Shown: piece after piece, positions 25,729 through 34,658 of the stretch
Numbering within the stretch: position 1 is the first letter of the stretch
Layout: the number at the start of each line of letters is the position of its first letter
Origin: Methanosarcina sp. ERenArc_MAG2
Lineage (GTDB): Archaea; Halobacteriota; Methanosarcinia; Methanosarcinales; Methanosarcinaceae
NCBI GenBank assembly: GCA_023955635.1
Contig: JAMXHR010000017.1
Span: forward strand, 310,001-374,000
Reading direction: 5' to 3'
DNA: 64,000 nucleotides
Translations under genes and position numbers: made by a program
The notes under the pieces: generated by a model
What the model was told of the DNA's origin: nothing
The model's database searches: none
Seen by the model: only the letters and a program-made list of their open reading frames with translations

Positions 25729-28138
25729 TTACTTTGGAGCTTCCCCAAGCATATAACAGTAAGTCTTTCCTTCAATTTTCCTGAGGATTTTTGCTTCAAA
25801 GTACAGCCCTGAGTACATTCGAAGAAAGCCCTCCTCATCAGTCTTGTAAAACTTATCTGCAACATTTGAGATTCCAGGCGACTTTGGCCCTCCAACGAGA
25901 ACAGTAAATAGTGTGTCTTCAGGAGCAAACTGCTCGGGCTTGAATTTCGTATGATGTATCCATTCCACCAAGCCCCCATGTTTTTCAAAGAACTGGATAA
26001 TGTGCATTGCACTAACACAATCATCCAGATTGGACACGACTGTGACTTTAAAAGTTCTGGGCACATCTGCTGCCTTTGAAGGTGTAGTTAGCACTTTATC
26101 GGTCTTTGCCTTCAAGTATCCTTCCAATTCTTTCCATTCCGGGGTTGCAGGCCATCGACTTTCCCCTCCTTTTACAGGGAAAATCTCATTCAACTTATTA
26201 TATGCTTCATCAGCCTTAGCTTCATATTCCGCCTTTTTACTTTTGTCAGCCTCTTCCTCAGATAATTTTGTTAAAGCGTGAGCACGTATTCGAACAAACT
26301 CAACTCGTCCAATATGACGGTACGCATCATCCATCCCTTTTTGCAAACACATCTTCTCAGCATCTTGGCATGCACTGACACATTTTTCATACTCACCAGC
26401 TCGTTGGTAGACCCATGTGCAATACTCAGTAAACCTTAGAGCCCAATCATTATTCCCCTCTTTAATGCAAGCCTCTGCAAGTTCCTTTGAAAGGGTTACA
26501 CATGTGTTATCGAACTTTCTGCCTACATCCTTCAACTTCAAGAACCTTTCTGAATCATCCTTAGGACCAAACCCATTTATCCAATAGGCAAAAGTGCCAA
26601 GCCAATCAGCTTTTCTCTTCCCAATTTTTAATTCTTCTTCAGTCTCTAACTTTTCAGTCCCGAATTGACTATAAACAATGCTAAGAATCTCTTCGAGGAT
26701 ATTTACTAATTTGTTGTCAGGTATTTCTTTATTATTCAACAAATCTATGATGTCTTTCTGAAATATATATTGCCGCTCTGGATCTTGCATCCTCTCTAGG
26801 TACTTAATGTTTGTAAGTAATTCTTCCACTTGATCCCATAACTTTCCTTCTATCATATATGGTAGCAGGTGAACCAAAGAGTCCAAATCAGTCCCTTCAA
26901 AGTCAGCCCCAATTCTATATTTGTAATGAGATAATATTGCATCGAGCCGTTTGTTATAAGTACTTCTATATTTATTTTTTAATAATTTAACAATATACTC
27001 CTTTTCAGTGTAATCTATGGGAGTTGGGCATTCTTTCCAATGTTCTCTTGAATGTACTTCCTCATAGTCTTCTTTCTTAAAAAGCCGCCATACTGGTAAG
27101 CCAGTACAATAGTCAATCCTTTCAATCTCTTCAGGATTTAGATTGGCCATTTTCTCAACATCTTCCAATTGATAGGGGTGTGGAAGTAGATTTATTGTTT
27201 GTAAAAAGGCACGTTCGTGTATGTCAATAACTTTCTTGTATCTGTCACCCCAGAAGTCTTCTATTTCTTTGGGAAGACCTTTTATTGTTTCTTCGGTTAT
27301 TTCGCTCTCTTTTTCTCCAAGTTCTTCTAAAGCCATTTTCATCAGTTGCGGCCAACCACCATATCTTTCCAAGAAGACATTTTGAATTGACTCTCTAAGT
27401 TTCCTTCGTGTATCATATTCCCTAATGAACTCCAAGCAATCATTTTTGTTTAATTTGCCGAGTTCCATGGTTTTAGCACACAGAGGTTTAGCGCATTTAT
27501 CCTGTAGCTCTCCATCTTCAATTGCTTCTATTACTGCATCTTTCGGTCTTTGGGCAATGACGAACCGCACCTTTGGTGGTATGCCTAGACTGTATATGTT
27601 CCGTAAAAAGGTATCAGCGCCTCAGGGCATTCTTTTTCCGGATCAAGAAGGATGATTATTTTCTGATTATTTTTTATCATATTGTCAAGTTTTGAAAGTA
27701 CACTGTGGAAGCGATAGACCAAGCTTTTATCATCATTTCCAGTACTATGCTGGTGCGTATCACGTATTTCTAGACATATTTCTGTTATGCCGGGAAGAAA
27801 TCTATCCAGCCCCATAATCCCAATTTTAAACCAATCAATTTCCTCTAACCATGGAATACGCTTTTTTCTTTAATCATCTCATTTAGAATAGTGATTAGCG
27901 GATAAACCTGCTCATGAAAATTGCTTCTTTCATCAACCTCTCGAGGAATTACATAATGCTCTTGTTCGTAGGCTTGCTTCGCCATTGCATGCAAGAGGGC
28001 AGTTTTACCCATGCCTCTGTCTCCGACTACCACCAAAAGTGGAGCACCCTTACCCCCTTTATTATTAGGTCTCATTCCTATGAGAAAATCATTGAATTCA
28101 TCCAGCTCTTTTTCCCTACCAAAAAATTTTTTATTCAT
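25729..28138 (-). CDS. STAND/AAA-type NTPase with helical repeat region and unassigned C-terminal domain; two apparent frameshifts
   Basis: About 803 residues after adding one base in each of two runs (27862-27867 and 27605-27609), restoring 'KEKKRIPWLEEIDWF' and 'ALIPFLRNIYSLGIPPK'. Walker A is GDRGMGKT (residues 39-46), Walker B is in 'QKIIILLDPE', and 'VRFVIAQRPKDAV' resembles the sensor Arg segment of Orc1/STAND modules. Residues of about 270-640 are alpha-helical TPR-like repeats. The last 110 residues ('FKVTVVSNLDDCVSAMHIIQ', 'TLFTVLVGGPKSPGISNVAD') form a separate alpha/beta domain that I cannot assign. The architecture fits signal-transducing STAND NTPases, which include antiviral sensors. 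The gene fills the block between tRNA-Val and remnant 3. Confidence 0.75.
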
Positions 28139-28260
28139 TAATAACTCTAAACCCTCCTTTTAGAATATATCTAATAATTACAGTACGTGTCTGACTTCAA
28201 TTTATAGAAATTAAATCTATTAAGATGTTGTTCTATTGCATTAGGATGACAATTCCATTA

Positions 28261-28439
28261 GGTTCTTCGCTATTTTGAGTGGGTAACTTGTATTTAGTCC
28301 ATAAATGTTGAAGTCGTATGTATAATATGTAGGAACAGTTGTTGTTGAAAATCACATTCAAACTTGATGTTTCTCTATTAAATCTGAATACTTTCTAACT
28401 ACTCAATTATTTTCGCTCCCTCCAAAATAGCGAAGAGCC
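28261..28439. mobile_element. ISL3-type MITE
   Basis: A 179-bp non-coding unit with ends GGTTCTTCGCTATTTTGAG (28261 on) and the inverted CAAAATAGCGAAGAGCC (to 28439), which resemble ISL3-family termini. TCCATTA is duplicated on both sides (28254-28260 and 28440-28446). No transposase for it is in the window. Confidence 0.7.
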
Positions 28440-28683
28440 TCCATTATTTAGTATCAATGATGATCTCCAGCGATAAATGAAACATTTTATGTATGTGGAA
28501 ATCGTCTGCAAAGATGCAGAGATTATCCCCCCATTTCACGAGGGAAAAAAGGCTTTTTTAGTTGTTAGACCAAGAGAGTTTAAACTATGAACCCTTAAGT
28601 CCACTTGAAAAGTGGGTCGAAACACTAGAAAAATAGCTATCACTCTTACAAAAATCAACATCAAAATAATCAGAAAAACCAGA

Positions 28684-28757
28684 TGGGCCCGCTGAGATTC
28701 GAACTCAGGACCTCCGCCGTGTGAAGGCGACGTCATAACCGTCTAGACCACGAGCCC
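28684..28757 (-). tRNA. tRNA-Val(CAC)
   Basis: A complete cloverleaf on the minus strand: acceptor GGGCTCG/CGGGCCC, D arm, anticodon stem with loop TTCACAC (anticodon CAC, decoding GUG valine), and T arm with GTTCGAATC. Discriminator A; CCA is not encoded. Its 3' half, from the anticodon loop outward, recurs at 25455, 20480 and 19212, which marks this gene as a repeatedly used integration target. Confidence 0.95.
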
Positions 28758-28992
28758 ATAGCTTGCATTTGAAAATTAATAAGGGTTAAGCAACCATAAA
28801 ATAGAAGTTCTTATGTATAAGCTTATCGCTTGTTAACCACATTCGGGGCTTCCCTGACATGTTATGTTATTATTTTTTATGTTTTTTCGGCCTGGTTTCC
28901 AGTCGGTTTATCTGAGTAATTTTTACATAGTCAATAAAGTAAATAAGTAATAACTGTAAATGACTATAGAAATAATTTAAATTAGGGTCAAA

Positions 28993-29755
28993 ATGATAGA
29001 ACTCATAAAAATCCTTTTCAGCATGCCCTTTTTGCTTTATTCGTGTTATTCGGACCTGGATTCCCGCAGGGTCTCAAATAAAGTATGGAAATACATGCTT
29101 ACTTCAGGGTCCGTGTTTGTACTCTATGAACTTTTTACAGACGGCGTTTCCCACCTTATACCTCTTCTTTTTTCGGGAATTATTGTTTTTACTGTAGTTT
29201 ATATTCTCTTCCAGCTTGGGGCTTTCGGGGAGGGGATGCAAAAGGGCTGATAGTGCTTTCCATCCTTTTTCCTTCCTACCCGGTTTTTAGTTTTTCAGGA
29301 AAAATGTATCCTCTGCTCGGGCTTCCTCCTGTAGGGCTTTTTACATTCACGGTCCTGGGAAATGCCCTTCTGCTGACGACCCTTGTTCCCCTCGGAATGT
29401 TCTGCTACAACCTCCTGCATTTCTCGCCTGAGATGGTCAAAACGCCTCTTTACATGTTTATAGGATACAGAACTGAGGTCTCTTCTCTGAAATATAAGAA
29501 ACATGTTGGACTGCTTGAGAGGTTTGAGCTTGACGAAAGCGGAAGTCTTAAAAAGAGTTTGCCCGGACAGGGCTTAATTTCGATGCAAACCAGAAACCAG
29601 AACTTGAAGAGTATCTGAAAAAAGGATTGATTGAAAAAGATATATGGGTTACTCCTGGCTTGCCGTTCATGCTTTCAATTACGGCGGGCTTTATAACTGC
29701 TGTCATTTCCGGGGATTTGATTTTTTATGCTGTCATGCGCCTGATGGTAGGCTGA
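28993..29755 (+). CDS. A24 family prepilin/preflagellin peptidase, two apparent frameshifts
   Basis: About 254 residues after adding one G at 29227-29230 and one G at 29570-29572. The first repair restores 'LGAFGGGDAKGLIVLSILF', which contains the catalytic G-x-G-D motif of the A24 aspartic peptidases; the other catalytic Asp is in 'CYSDLDSRRVSNKVW' near the N-terminus. Several hydrophobic segments indicate a multi-pass membrane enzyme. Family members cleave the short class III signal peptides of archaellins and type IV pilin-like proteins at the cytoplasmic face. The C-terminal membrane segment 'FMLSITAGFITAVISGDLIF' closes the protein. Which substrates it serves (archaellin or pilin) is not visible. 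Confidence 0.82.
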
Positions 29756-30033
29756 ATTAAGGGCTGAATAAGGCCGAATCGAATTATCTCCGAAAACTGT
29801 TATCTGATTTTTTTCTGTTACAGTTTCCTGTCCCTGGTTCCATTTATTTTTATCTGTTCCAGCCGATGCATGAGCTTCACCTGCAACACAGGATCCAATG
29901 GTTCTACAGGAACCACACGTTCTATACGAATTATTGGTTTTATCAGAATCACACGCTCTATCGGAATCACAGCATCTGCCGAATTCAGCAGCCTCTCTGC
30001 AGGTCTAAATCATGTTTATCTTTTAAATTATAT
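29756..30033. other. Intergenic region with alternating repeat
   Basis: Between two convergent genes. On the minus strand 29875-29985 reads as an alternating hydrophobic pattern ('VIPIERVILIKPIIRIERVV', 'PVEPLDPVLQVKL') without a good start, built from degenerate repeats of about 15-18 bases. It may be a short repeat tract or a small unannotated gene; I cannot decide. Confidence 0.3.
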
Positions 30034-30621
30034 TTACCTTTCTTGCACGACAAGCAGTCCGTAGAGAATTGTTTCCGGAACAGGTGGATTTTCAGGAGTG
30101 CCTTTTGCAATCCTTTCTTCAGGATAGCCGAGGTTTTCGCAGGTATAAAGTTCAGCTTCTATTCCCAGTTCTTTCAGAATATCTGCAACCTCAAAGGAGC
30201 CAAACGTCTCTTCAGGAAGTAAGAAGATATTTCTCCCGTTCTTCAGTTCCCGGATGAGTTCGGATTTCGCTGGCTCAAATTCCCTACCATGGGCTGTGAT
30301 TGCACATAGTTTAGTCAGGTTCACTTTCGTGCGTGCACATGCCACCTGCATTGAAGAAATCCCGGGAATCACTGTATCTTTTTCCCCTGCAAATTTCCCG
30401 AGCCCTGAAAACATAGGATCTCCTGTGGATAAGACTACTGCATCTGCTGGCAAGAGGTGAAGTGACTTATAGTCCTTAATTGGCTTTGCTTCACAGGTAA
30501 TATACTCCTGTGCGAGTTCAAGGGCTCTTTTTGCGCCATAAATTACAGACGCTTTCCTTATGGCCTTTATTCCTTCTTCCGTGAGCATTCCGGGCCCGAC
30601 TCCAACTCCTACTACAATCAT
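30034..30621 (-). CDS. cbiE: Cobalt-precorrin-7 (C5)-methyltransferase
   Basis: A 195-residue SAM-dependent tetrapyrrole methyltransferase of the CbiE type, acting in anaerobic cobalamin (corrinoid) synthesis. The N-terminal 'MIVVGVGVGPGMLTEEGIKA' is the conserved glycine-rich loop, and 'VVLSTGDPMFSGLGK' and 'VIPGISSMQVACART' are the substrate/SAM-binding motifs. Only the CbiE domain is present; the CbiT decarboxylase is separate in methanogens. cbiD lies just upstream on the same strand (117 bases), so the two are probably co-transcribed. The pathway supplies the corrinoid cofactor used by the methylamine methyltransferase system in this window. Confidence 0.93.
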   Translation of the reverse strand: MIVVGVGVGPGMLTEEGIKAIRKASVIYGAKRALELAQEYITCEAKPIKDYKSLHLLPADAVVLSTGDPMFSGLGKFAGEKDTVIPGISSMQVACARTKVNLTKLCAITAHGREFEPAKSELIRELKNGRNIFLLPEETFGSFEVADILKELGIEAELYTCENLGYPEERIAKGTPENPPVPETILYGLLVVQER

Positions 30622-30737
30622 TATCTTTTTTCCCCTTCACATGTTTAAGTCTTTTAAATTTCACTTTTCCCGTATGACTTTTAATGTGTAATCTCTTCAG
30701 CTTTTTCAGTTTAATTCTTCAGTTTTTTCGTTTAACT

Positions 30738-31751
30738 CTAACTTTTGCCGTCCATCAGGATAGACCCGTCTCTGTCAATTACTATGATTCTTGCGCCTTT
30801 CCCTTTCTCGATTGCCATCTCGAAGGCTTCTTTCAGGCGCTCGTGTTCAGGCGCTTTTTCAAGCATCTCGACGACAGTTACGTATCCGCTGTCTTCAAGC
30901 ATTCCCGGGTTTCCCCATTTAAGGACAAGGCCCGGAAGCCCGCAGATAATGATATCCCCTGATGCATGATCAAGACCTTCCGATATCCTGCTTCCGACCA
31001 TAACTACTGTATAATCAGGAAAAAGCATGTGAGAGTAACGCATTCCTATTCGGCCTGTAGTCAGGACCACCCTGTCTGTACAGCGGATAAGATCTCCTTT
31101 TGTCTCTCCGAGGTGGTCGTTCCAGGGTTCAACAAAACCCGTACTGCCGAGGATAGAAATCCCGCCTTCCACTCCTATCCTGCTGTTCAGAGTCTCCTTT
31201 CCGACCCTTTCCCCATCAGGAATTGAGATTGTAACCTCGGCTCCTTTCAGGCCCAGTTCTTCTACGGCTTCCTGTACTGCGGCTTTTATCTGTTCCATTG
31301 GTTTCGGGTTAATAGCCGGCTGGCCTTTAGGAACCTGGAGCCCGTCCCTTCTAACAATTCCTATGCCATTTCCCCCGTAAATTCGGACTTCTTCGGCTTC
31401 CCTGGCTTCACCCACAAACTCAAGCCCCCTGGTAATGTCGGATTCGTGGTCGTTTTGGATCTTTTTTACGACTGCATGCCCTGGAGAGGATTCGCTGACA
31501 TCAAGCTGGGCCCTCAGTCCTACAGGAGTCGGGACGGATACTCTATCGACCGTTTTCTTAAGAGAAAGGACAGCGGCTTTTGCAGCAGCACTGGCTGTAG
31601 TTCCTGTAGTGTACCCTCGTTTGAGGACAGACCCATCACTCAGAACCACAATCATTCCGGATGCTACTTGTGTTTCAAGTTCTTCCCTGGGCAGCCCGGA
31701 ACGGATAATCCATTCTTCAGGGATCTTGAAATTGTTAACAGGATCTATCAT
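30738..31751 (-). CDS. cbiD: Cobalt-precorrin-5B (C1)-methyltransferase
   Basis: A 337-residue CbiD, which methylates C1 of the corrin ring after ring contraction in the anaerobic cobalamin pathway. The family signature '[20 protein letters not shown]' near residue 45 and '[20 protein letters not shown]' are plain, and length is normal. It is followed by cbiE at a short distance. The N-terminal '[20 protein letters not shown]' is the usual Methanosarcinales extension. Confidence 0.94.
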   Translation of the reverse strand: MIDPVNNFKIPEEWIIRSGLPREELETQVASGMIVVLSDGSVLKRGYTTGTTASAAAKAAVLSLKKTVDRVSVPTPVGLRAQLDVSESSPGHAVVKKIQNDHESDITRGLEFVGEAREAEEVRIYGGNGIGIVRRDGLQVPKGQPAINPKPMEQIKAAVQEAVEELGLKGAEVTISIPDGERVGKETLNSRIGVEGGISILGSTGFVEPWNDHLGETKGDLIRCTDRVVLTTGRIGMRYSHMLFPDYTVVMVGSRISEGLDHASGDIIICGLPGLVLKWGNPGMLEDSGYVTVVEMLEKAPEHERLKEAFEMAIEKGKGARIIVIDRDGSILMDGKS

Positions 31752-32102
31752 GGAAGAATACTCGGAGGTTTTTTATTATAAATGTATTGACGTGAAAATC
31801 GGAAAAGAGCCCAATTGATTTTCACCCGAATTTTGTTTCTGGAGTTGTGACGTAATCGCAACAACACGGGGTTCATTTCGCTGCACTCCCCGAATTGCGC
31901 CTCGGGAGTACGCTGTCCTTCTCGCTGCGCTCAAGAGGACTAATTTACAAAATTACAGTTTTGCCATGTTTTTCGTGATTATGGTATCTTGCTTGGGTTT
32001 TTCCCTGCATATCTGTGTTTCTCGTAGTTATAAAACCTGTAGTTATTTAATTGAAAATATTTACATTTTAAACTATAATTGGGTTTATAAGTGTAATTAA
32101 TT
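31752..32102. other. Intergenic region upstream of cbiD
   Basis: Contains a GC-rich patch (31865-31940) with short inverted repeats around CTCGGGAG and CTCGCTGCGCTCAAGAGG, of a kind often seen between methanogen genes, then AT-rich sequence. No gene seen. Confidence 0.4.
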
Positions 32103-32221
32103 TAGGACGTACGCACTTGAAGTACCAAATCAACTGCAGTAGGCTTACAACTTTCTGAAATTCAAATTCTAAATCTGATGGTTATTGTGCTTGATTTTGA
32201 ATCTGAAGTGCGTAAGTCCTA
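32103..32221. mobile_element. Short MITE with TAGGAC ends
   Basis: A 119-bp unit bounded by TAGGACGTACGCACTT (32103-32118) and its near-perfect inverse AAGTGCGTAAGTCCTA (32206-32221). Non-coding; probably mobilised in trans by a full-length relative outside the window. It abuts the fold-back MITE at 32224. Confidence 0.65.
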
Positions 32222-32313
32222 TAACTGACTTTCCGCAGATGTCTTCAAAAAAATAACATTTTTCCTGTTATCGTTTTTGGAGAAATATTCGAAAATTTGC
32301 AGTTATTATCTTT

Positions 32314-33479
32314 ACGATGGTCCATCTTTATCCGATTGATGTTTTGACACACCTAAATTTCAATAGTTCCCTTAAAGTCCACTTTGATTCAATAATCCCT
32401 GCCTCTCTTGCCGGTGTATTTTTACATTCAACCCCTCTTTCATCTTTGTACCTTAATCCTCCATGACCTCTACAGAAGTTAAAATGTGTACAATATAACT
32501 TCATTTGATACTCTAACCATTCTTTCATTTTTGAAAACCCTATTGTTTTCCTTGAAACTCTGTTGTTATCCTGTCTAAAAGTCAGGTTTTGTCTTTCAAG
32601 TAAAGTTGTTGAGATTTCGCTTTGATCAATATCTTCTCCAAAGATGATCTTCTTCTCTACTTTCTCAAGTACCCCATTTTTTCTTGTTTTGACTACCTGT
32701 GCATACCTTAAATCATCAGAGGGAACGATTTTTGTTTTCTTTGGTCTTCCTTTTTTCCCAGTTCTTGGAAACTCGCTCAAAACTCCAAATTGTTTCAAAA
32801 GAGCTTCTCTATAAAAGTTCAACCCATCTGTGACAAAAACAGGAATTTTATCCGAAAGACGTTTATTAACTAATTCAACCAACTTGTCTGCAACATACTG
32901 TTTTCTTGGACCTATTAAAAAGTAAAGTATTAGCCTGCAACCTGGTACAAAAGCTACCCACATCCATGGCCCATCATCTTCGTAATCTTTCATCCGTGGA
33001 ACTCTTTTTTTGGATTATTACCCACAGTTCGTCCATTTCTATCTTTGGAACATCCAGGTTCTTCATCATAACATCATTTACTTTATCGCATTGTTCAGAT
33101 GCGCGAACTAACCATCGCTTTATACTGGCAGGTTGTACCTCTAAAACATCGGAAATGGCTTCAATGCTCATACCTTTCATAGACATTTTTAGAGCTAAAT
33201 CGATAGTTTTCTCATCTTTGCGAAGATCATGATAAAAAGTGTCTGTATGGTCACAAAAAGCTTTGCCGCAATGACGGCAAAGATATCTTCTTGTTTTTTC
33301 TCCACGGCTTATGTAAGTTCCATTTCCAATAACATTGCCTTGATCACTAAGACCATAGAGCTCACAGTCTTTGTTCGGACAGGAAACGTTAGTAAATTGT
33401 GGTGTTGGACCTCTTTTCCCCATAAGATATACATATAATTTATAATATATAATACCAATCGAATACAAATTGACCATCA
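32314..33479. mobile_element. IS1-like insertion sequence inside the MITE
   Basis: Ends GATGGTC (32314) and GACCATC (to about 33479) are inverted. The MITE octamer ATCTTTAC occurs immediately on both sides, a clear 8-bp target duplication that proves insertion into a pre-existing MITE. Confidence 0.8.
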
Positions 33480-33480
33480 T
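32328..33480 (-). CDS. IS1-like family transposase, split frame
   Basis: The N-terminal part carries zinc-binding cysteines ('NVSCPNKDCELYGL', 'YLCRHCGKAFCDHTDT'), a helix-turn-helix ('MSIEAISDVLEVQPASIKRW') and the first catalytic Asp ('KIEMDELWVIIQKK'). The C-terminal part (from 32993 down) carries 'IPVFVTDGLNFYREALLKQF' (Asp) and 'LLERQNLTFRQDNNR' (Glu). The two are in different frames around 32996-33011. Adding one A and one G in two runs yields 'QKKEFHGMKDYEDDGPW', a smooth join, so the break may be sequence error; programmed frameshifting, used by some IS1 elements, is less likely because the required shift is not -1. Confidence 0.75.
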
Positions 33481-33922
33481 CTTTACTGAAGCTTAAGAAA
33501 ATGGCTGCTATAAGTCCTAAATAAAGGCAAAAGGTCGAAAGTTTTGGAAAAAATTCAAAAACACATTTTGAGTAACCAAGTCGGTTTTCAGAAAAAACGA
33601 TAGCAGGAAAAATTATCTGACTTTCCGCAGATGTCTCTGACTTTCCGCAGATGTCTTCAAAAAAATAACATTTTTTCCTGTTATCGTTTTTGGAGAAATA
33701 TTCGAAAATTTGCAGTTATTATCTTTACTGAAGCTTAAGAAAATGGCTGCTATAAGTCCTAAATGAAGGCAAAAGGTCGAAAGTTTTGGAAAAAATTCAA
33801 AAACACATTTTGAGTAACCAAGTCGGTTTTCAGAAAAAACGATAGCAGGAAAAATTATGAAAATTGAAAGGACATCTGCGGAAAGTCAGATTATGAAAAT
33901 TGAAAGGACATCTGCGGAAAGT

Positions 33923-34231
33923 CAGCTATAATTCGTGAGTTTACTATAATAAAAGTAACTGACATCAAACTAACAGATGTAATTGATATTCAAAGTCGAA
34001 GCCGTAGAATTCCAGAGAATTCAGCTAAAAAGAGGTAGAGAATAATAAGCTATGTTTAAGAGATGTTTAGCCGATAGAAAGTGTTCAGCCACTAATTGAA
34101 AATAATTGGTAAATGATACGGAAAATTATTAAATTACATACAACAGTTATTGAATTACATATTATTAACATTTATTGGATTGTAAAAGGTTGTCCGGAAA
34201 TAAACAGATTACAGAATTTTAGAAAAGATGT
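33923..34231. other. Intergenic region, no gene seen
   Basis: AT-rich sequence between the nested MITEs and the G-rich patch. No frame, tRNA or hairpin stands out. Confidence 0.4.
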
Positions 34232-34363
34232 GGCATCATTCCTGGAGTTGGGGTTTTGTTTTTGTGGAAATTGGGGTTTTTCCTGAATTTTGGAACGATT
34301 GGGGTGCGTTCCTTGTTGGGATTTGGGGTTGGTGTGTGAAAAATAGCTTTGTGGAATGATGCC
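34232..34363. repeat. G-rich, GT-biased patch framed by an inverted repeat
   Basis: GGCATCATTCC (34232-34242) and GGAATGATGCC (34353-34363) are perfect inverse copies. Between them the plus strand holds four GGGG tracts and one GGG in TTGGGGTT-like contexts with almost no C, in an otherwise AT-rich genome. The patch could form a G-quadruplex. An open frame on the minus strand covers it, but its Pro/Gln-rich low-complexity product looks like a by-product. Confidence 0.5.
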
Positions 34364-34658
34364 TAATATAGGTATCAGTACTTGCCTGACACCCACTACT
34401 ACATCTTAAGTTATATTATATAAATGTATAGGAAACTCATGGCCGTGTTTTGATATAGAAGTACGTCGATTGATCGCGAATATATTGCCTATATTGCCTA
34501 TATATCCTCTATGTATTCTCTATATATTCATTTACGGCGCGCGTATTCTAATCGCAATGAAACAACTTTCTCTTCAAAATATGTGTTTATCTTACCTAAA
34601 GTATCCGGAAAACACGGGAAAAACCACACCGATTAATTTTCCCGAGTCCCAGCCAGTT

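Larger units (their letters stand above)
32224..33922. mobile_element. Fold-back MITE copies 2 and 3, nested, with an IS1-like element inside copy 2
   Basis: Copy 2 starts at about 32224 (CTGACTTTCCGCAGATGTC). It is interrupted at 32314 by an IS1-like element, resumes at 33480, and ends at about 33922 after being interrupted again by copy 3 (about 33617-33887). ATTAT flanks copy 3 on both sides, and its left end is duplicated in tandem by 20 bases. Copies 1 and 3 differ at only a couple of positions, so the family moved recently. Confidence 0.75.

Noticed and set aside
29866-30222. Small plus-strand genes beside cbiE
   Set aside because: They overlap the antisense of cbiE or a repetitive stretch and lack ribosome-binding sites.
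31865-31940. GC-rich stretch upstream of cbiD as a corrinoid riboswitch
   Set aside because: No B12-box-like sequence is visible, and the stretch is about 110 bases upstream with simple short inverted repeats only.
34172-34396. A 74-residue Pro/Gln-rich protein
   Set aside because: Low-complexity by-product of the G-rich tract on the other strand, without a ribosome-binding site.
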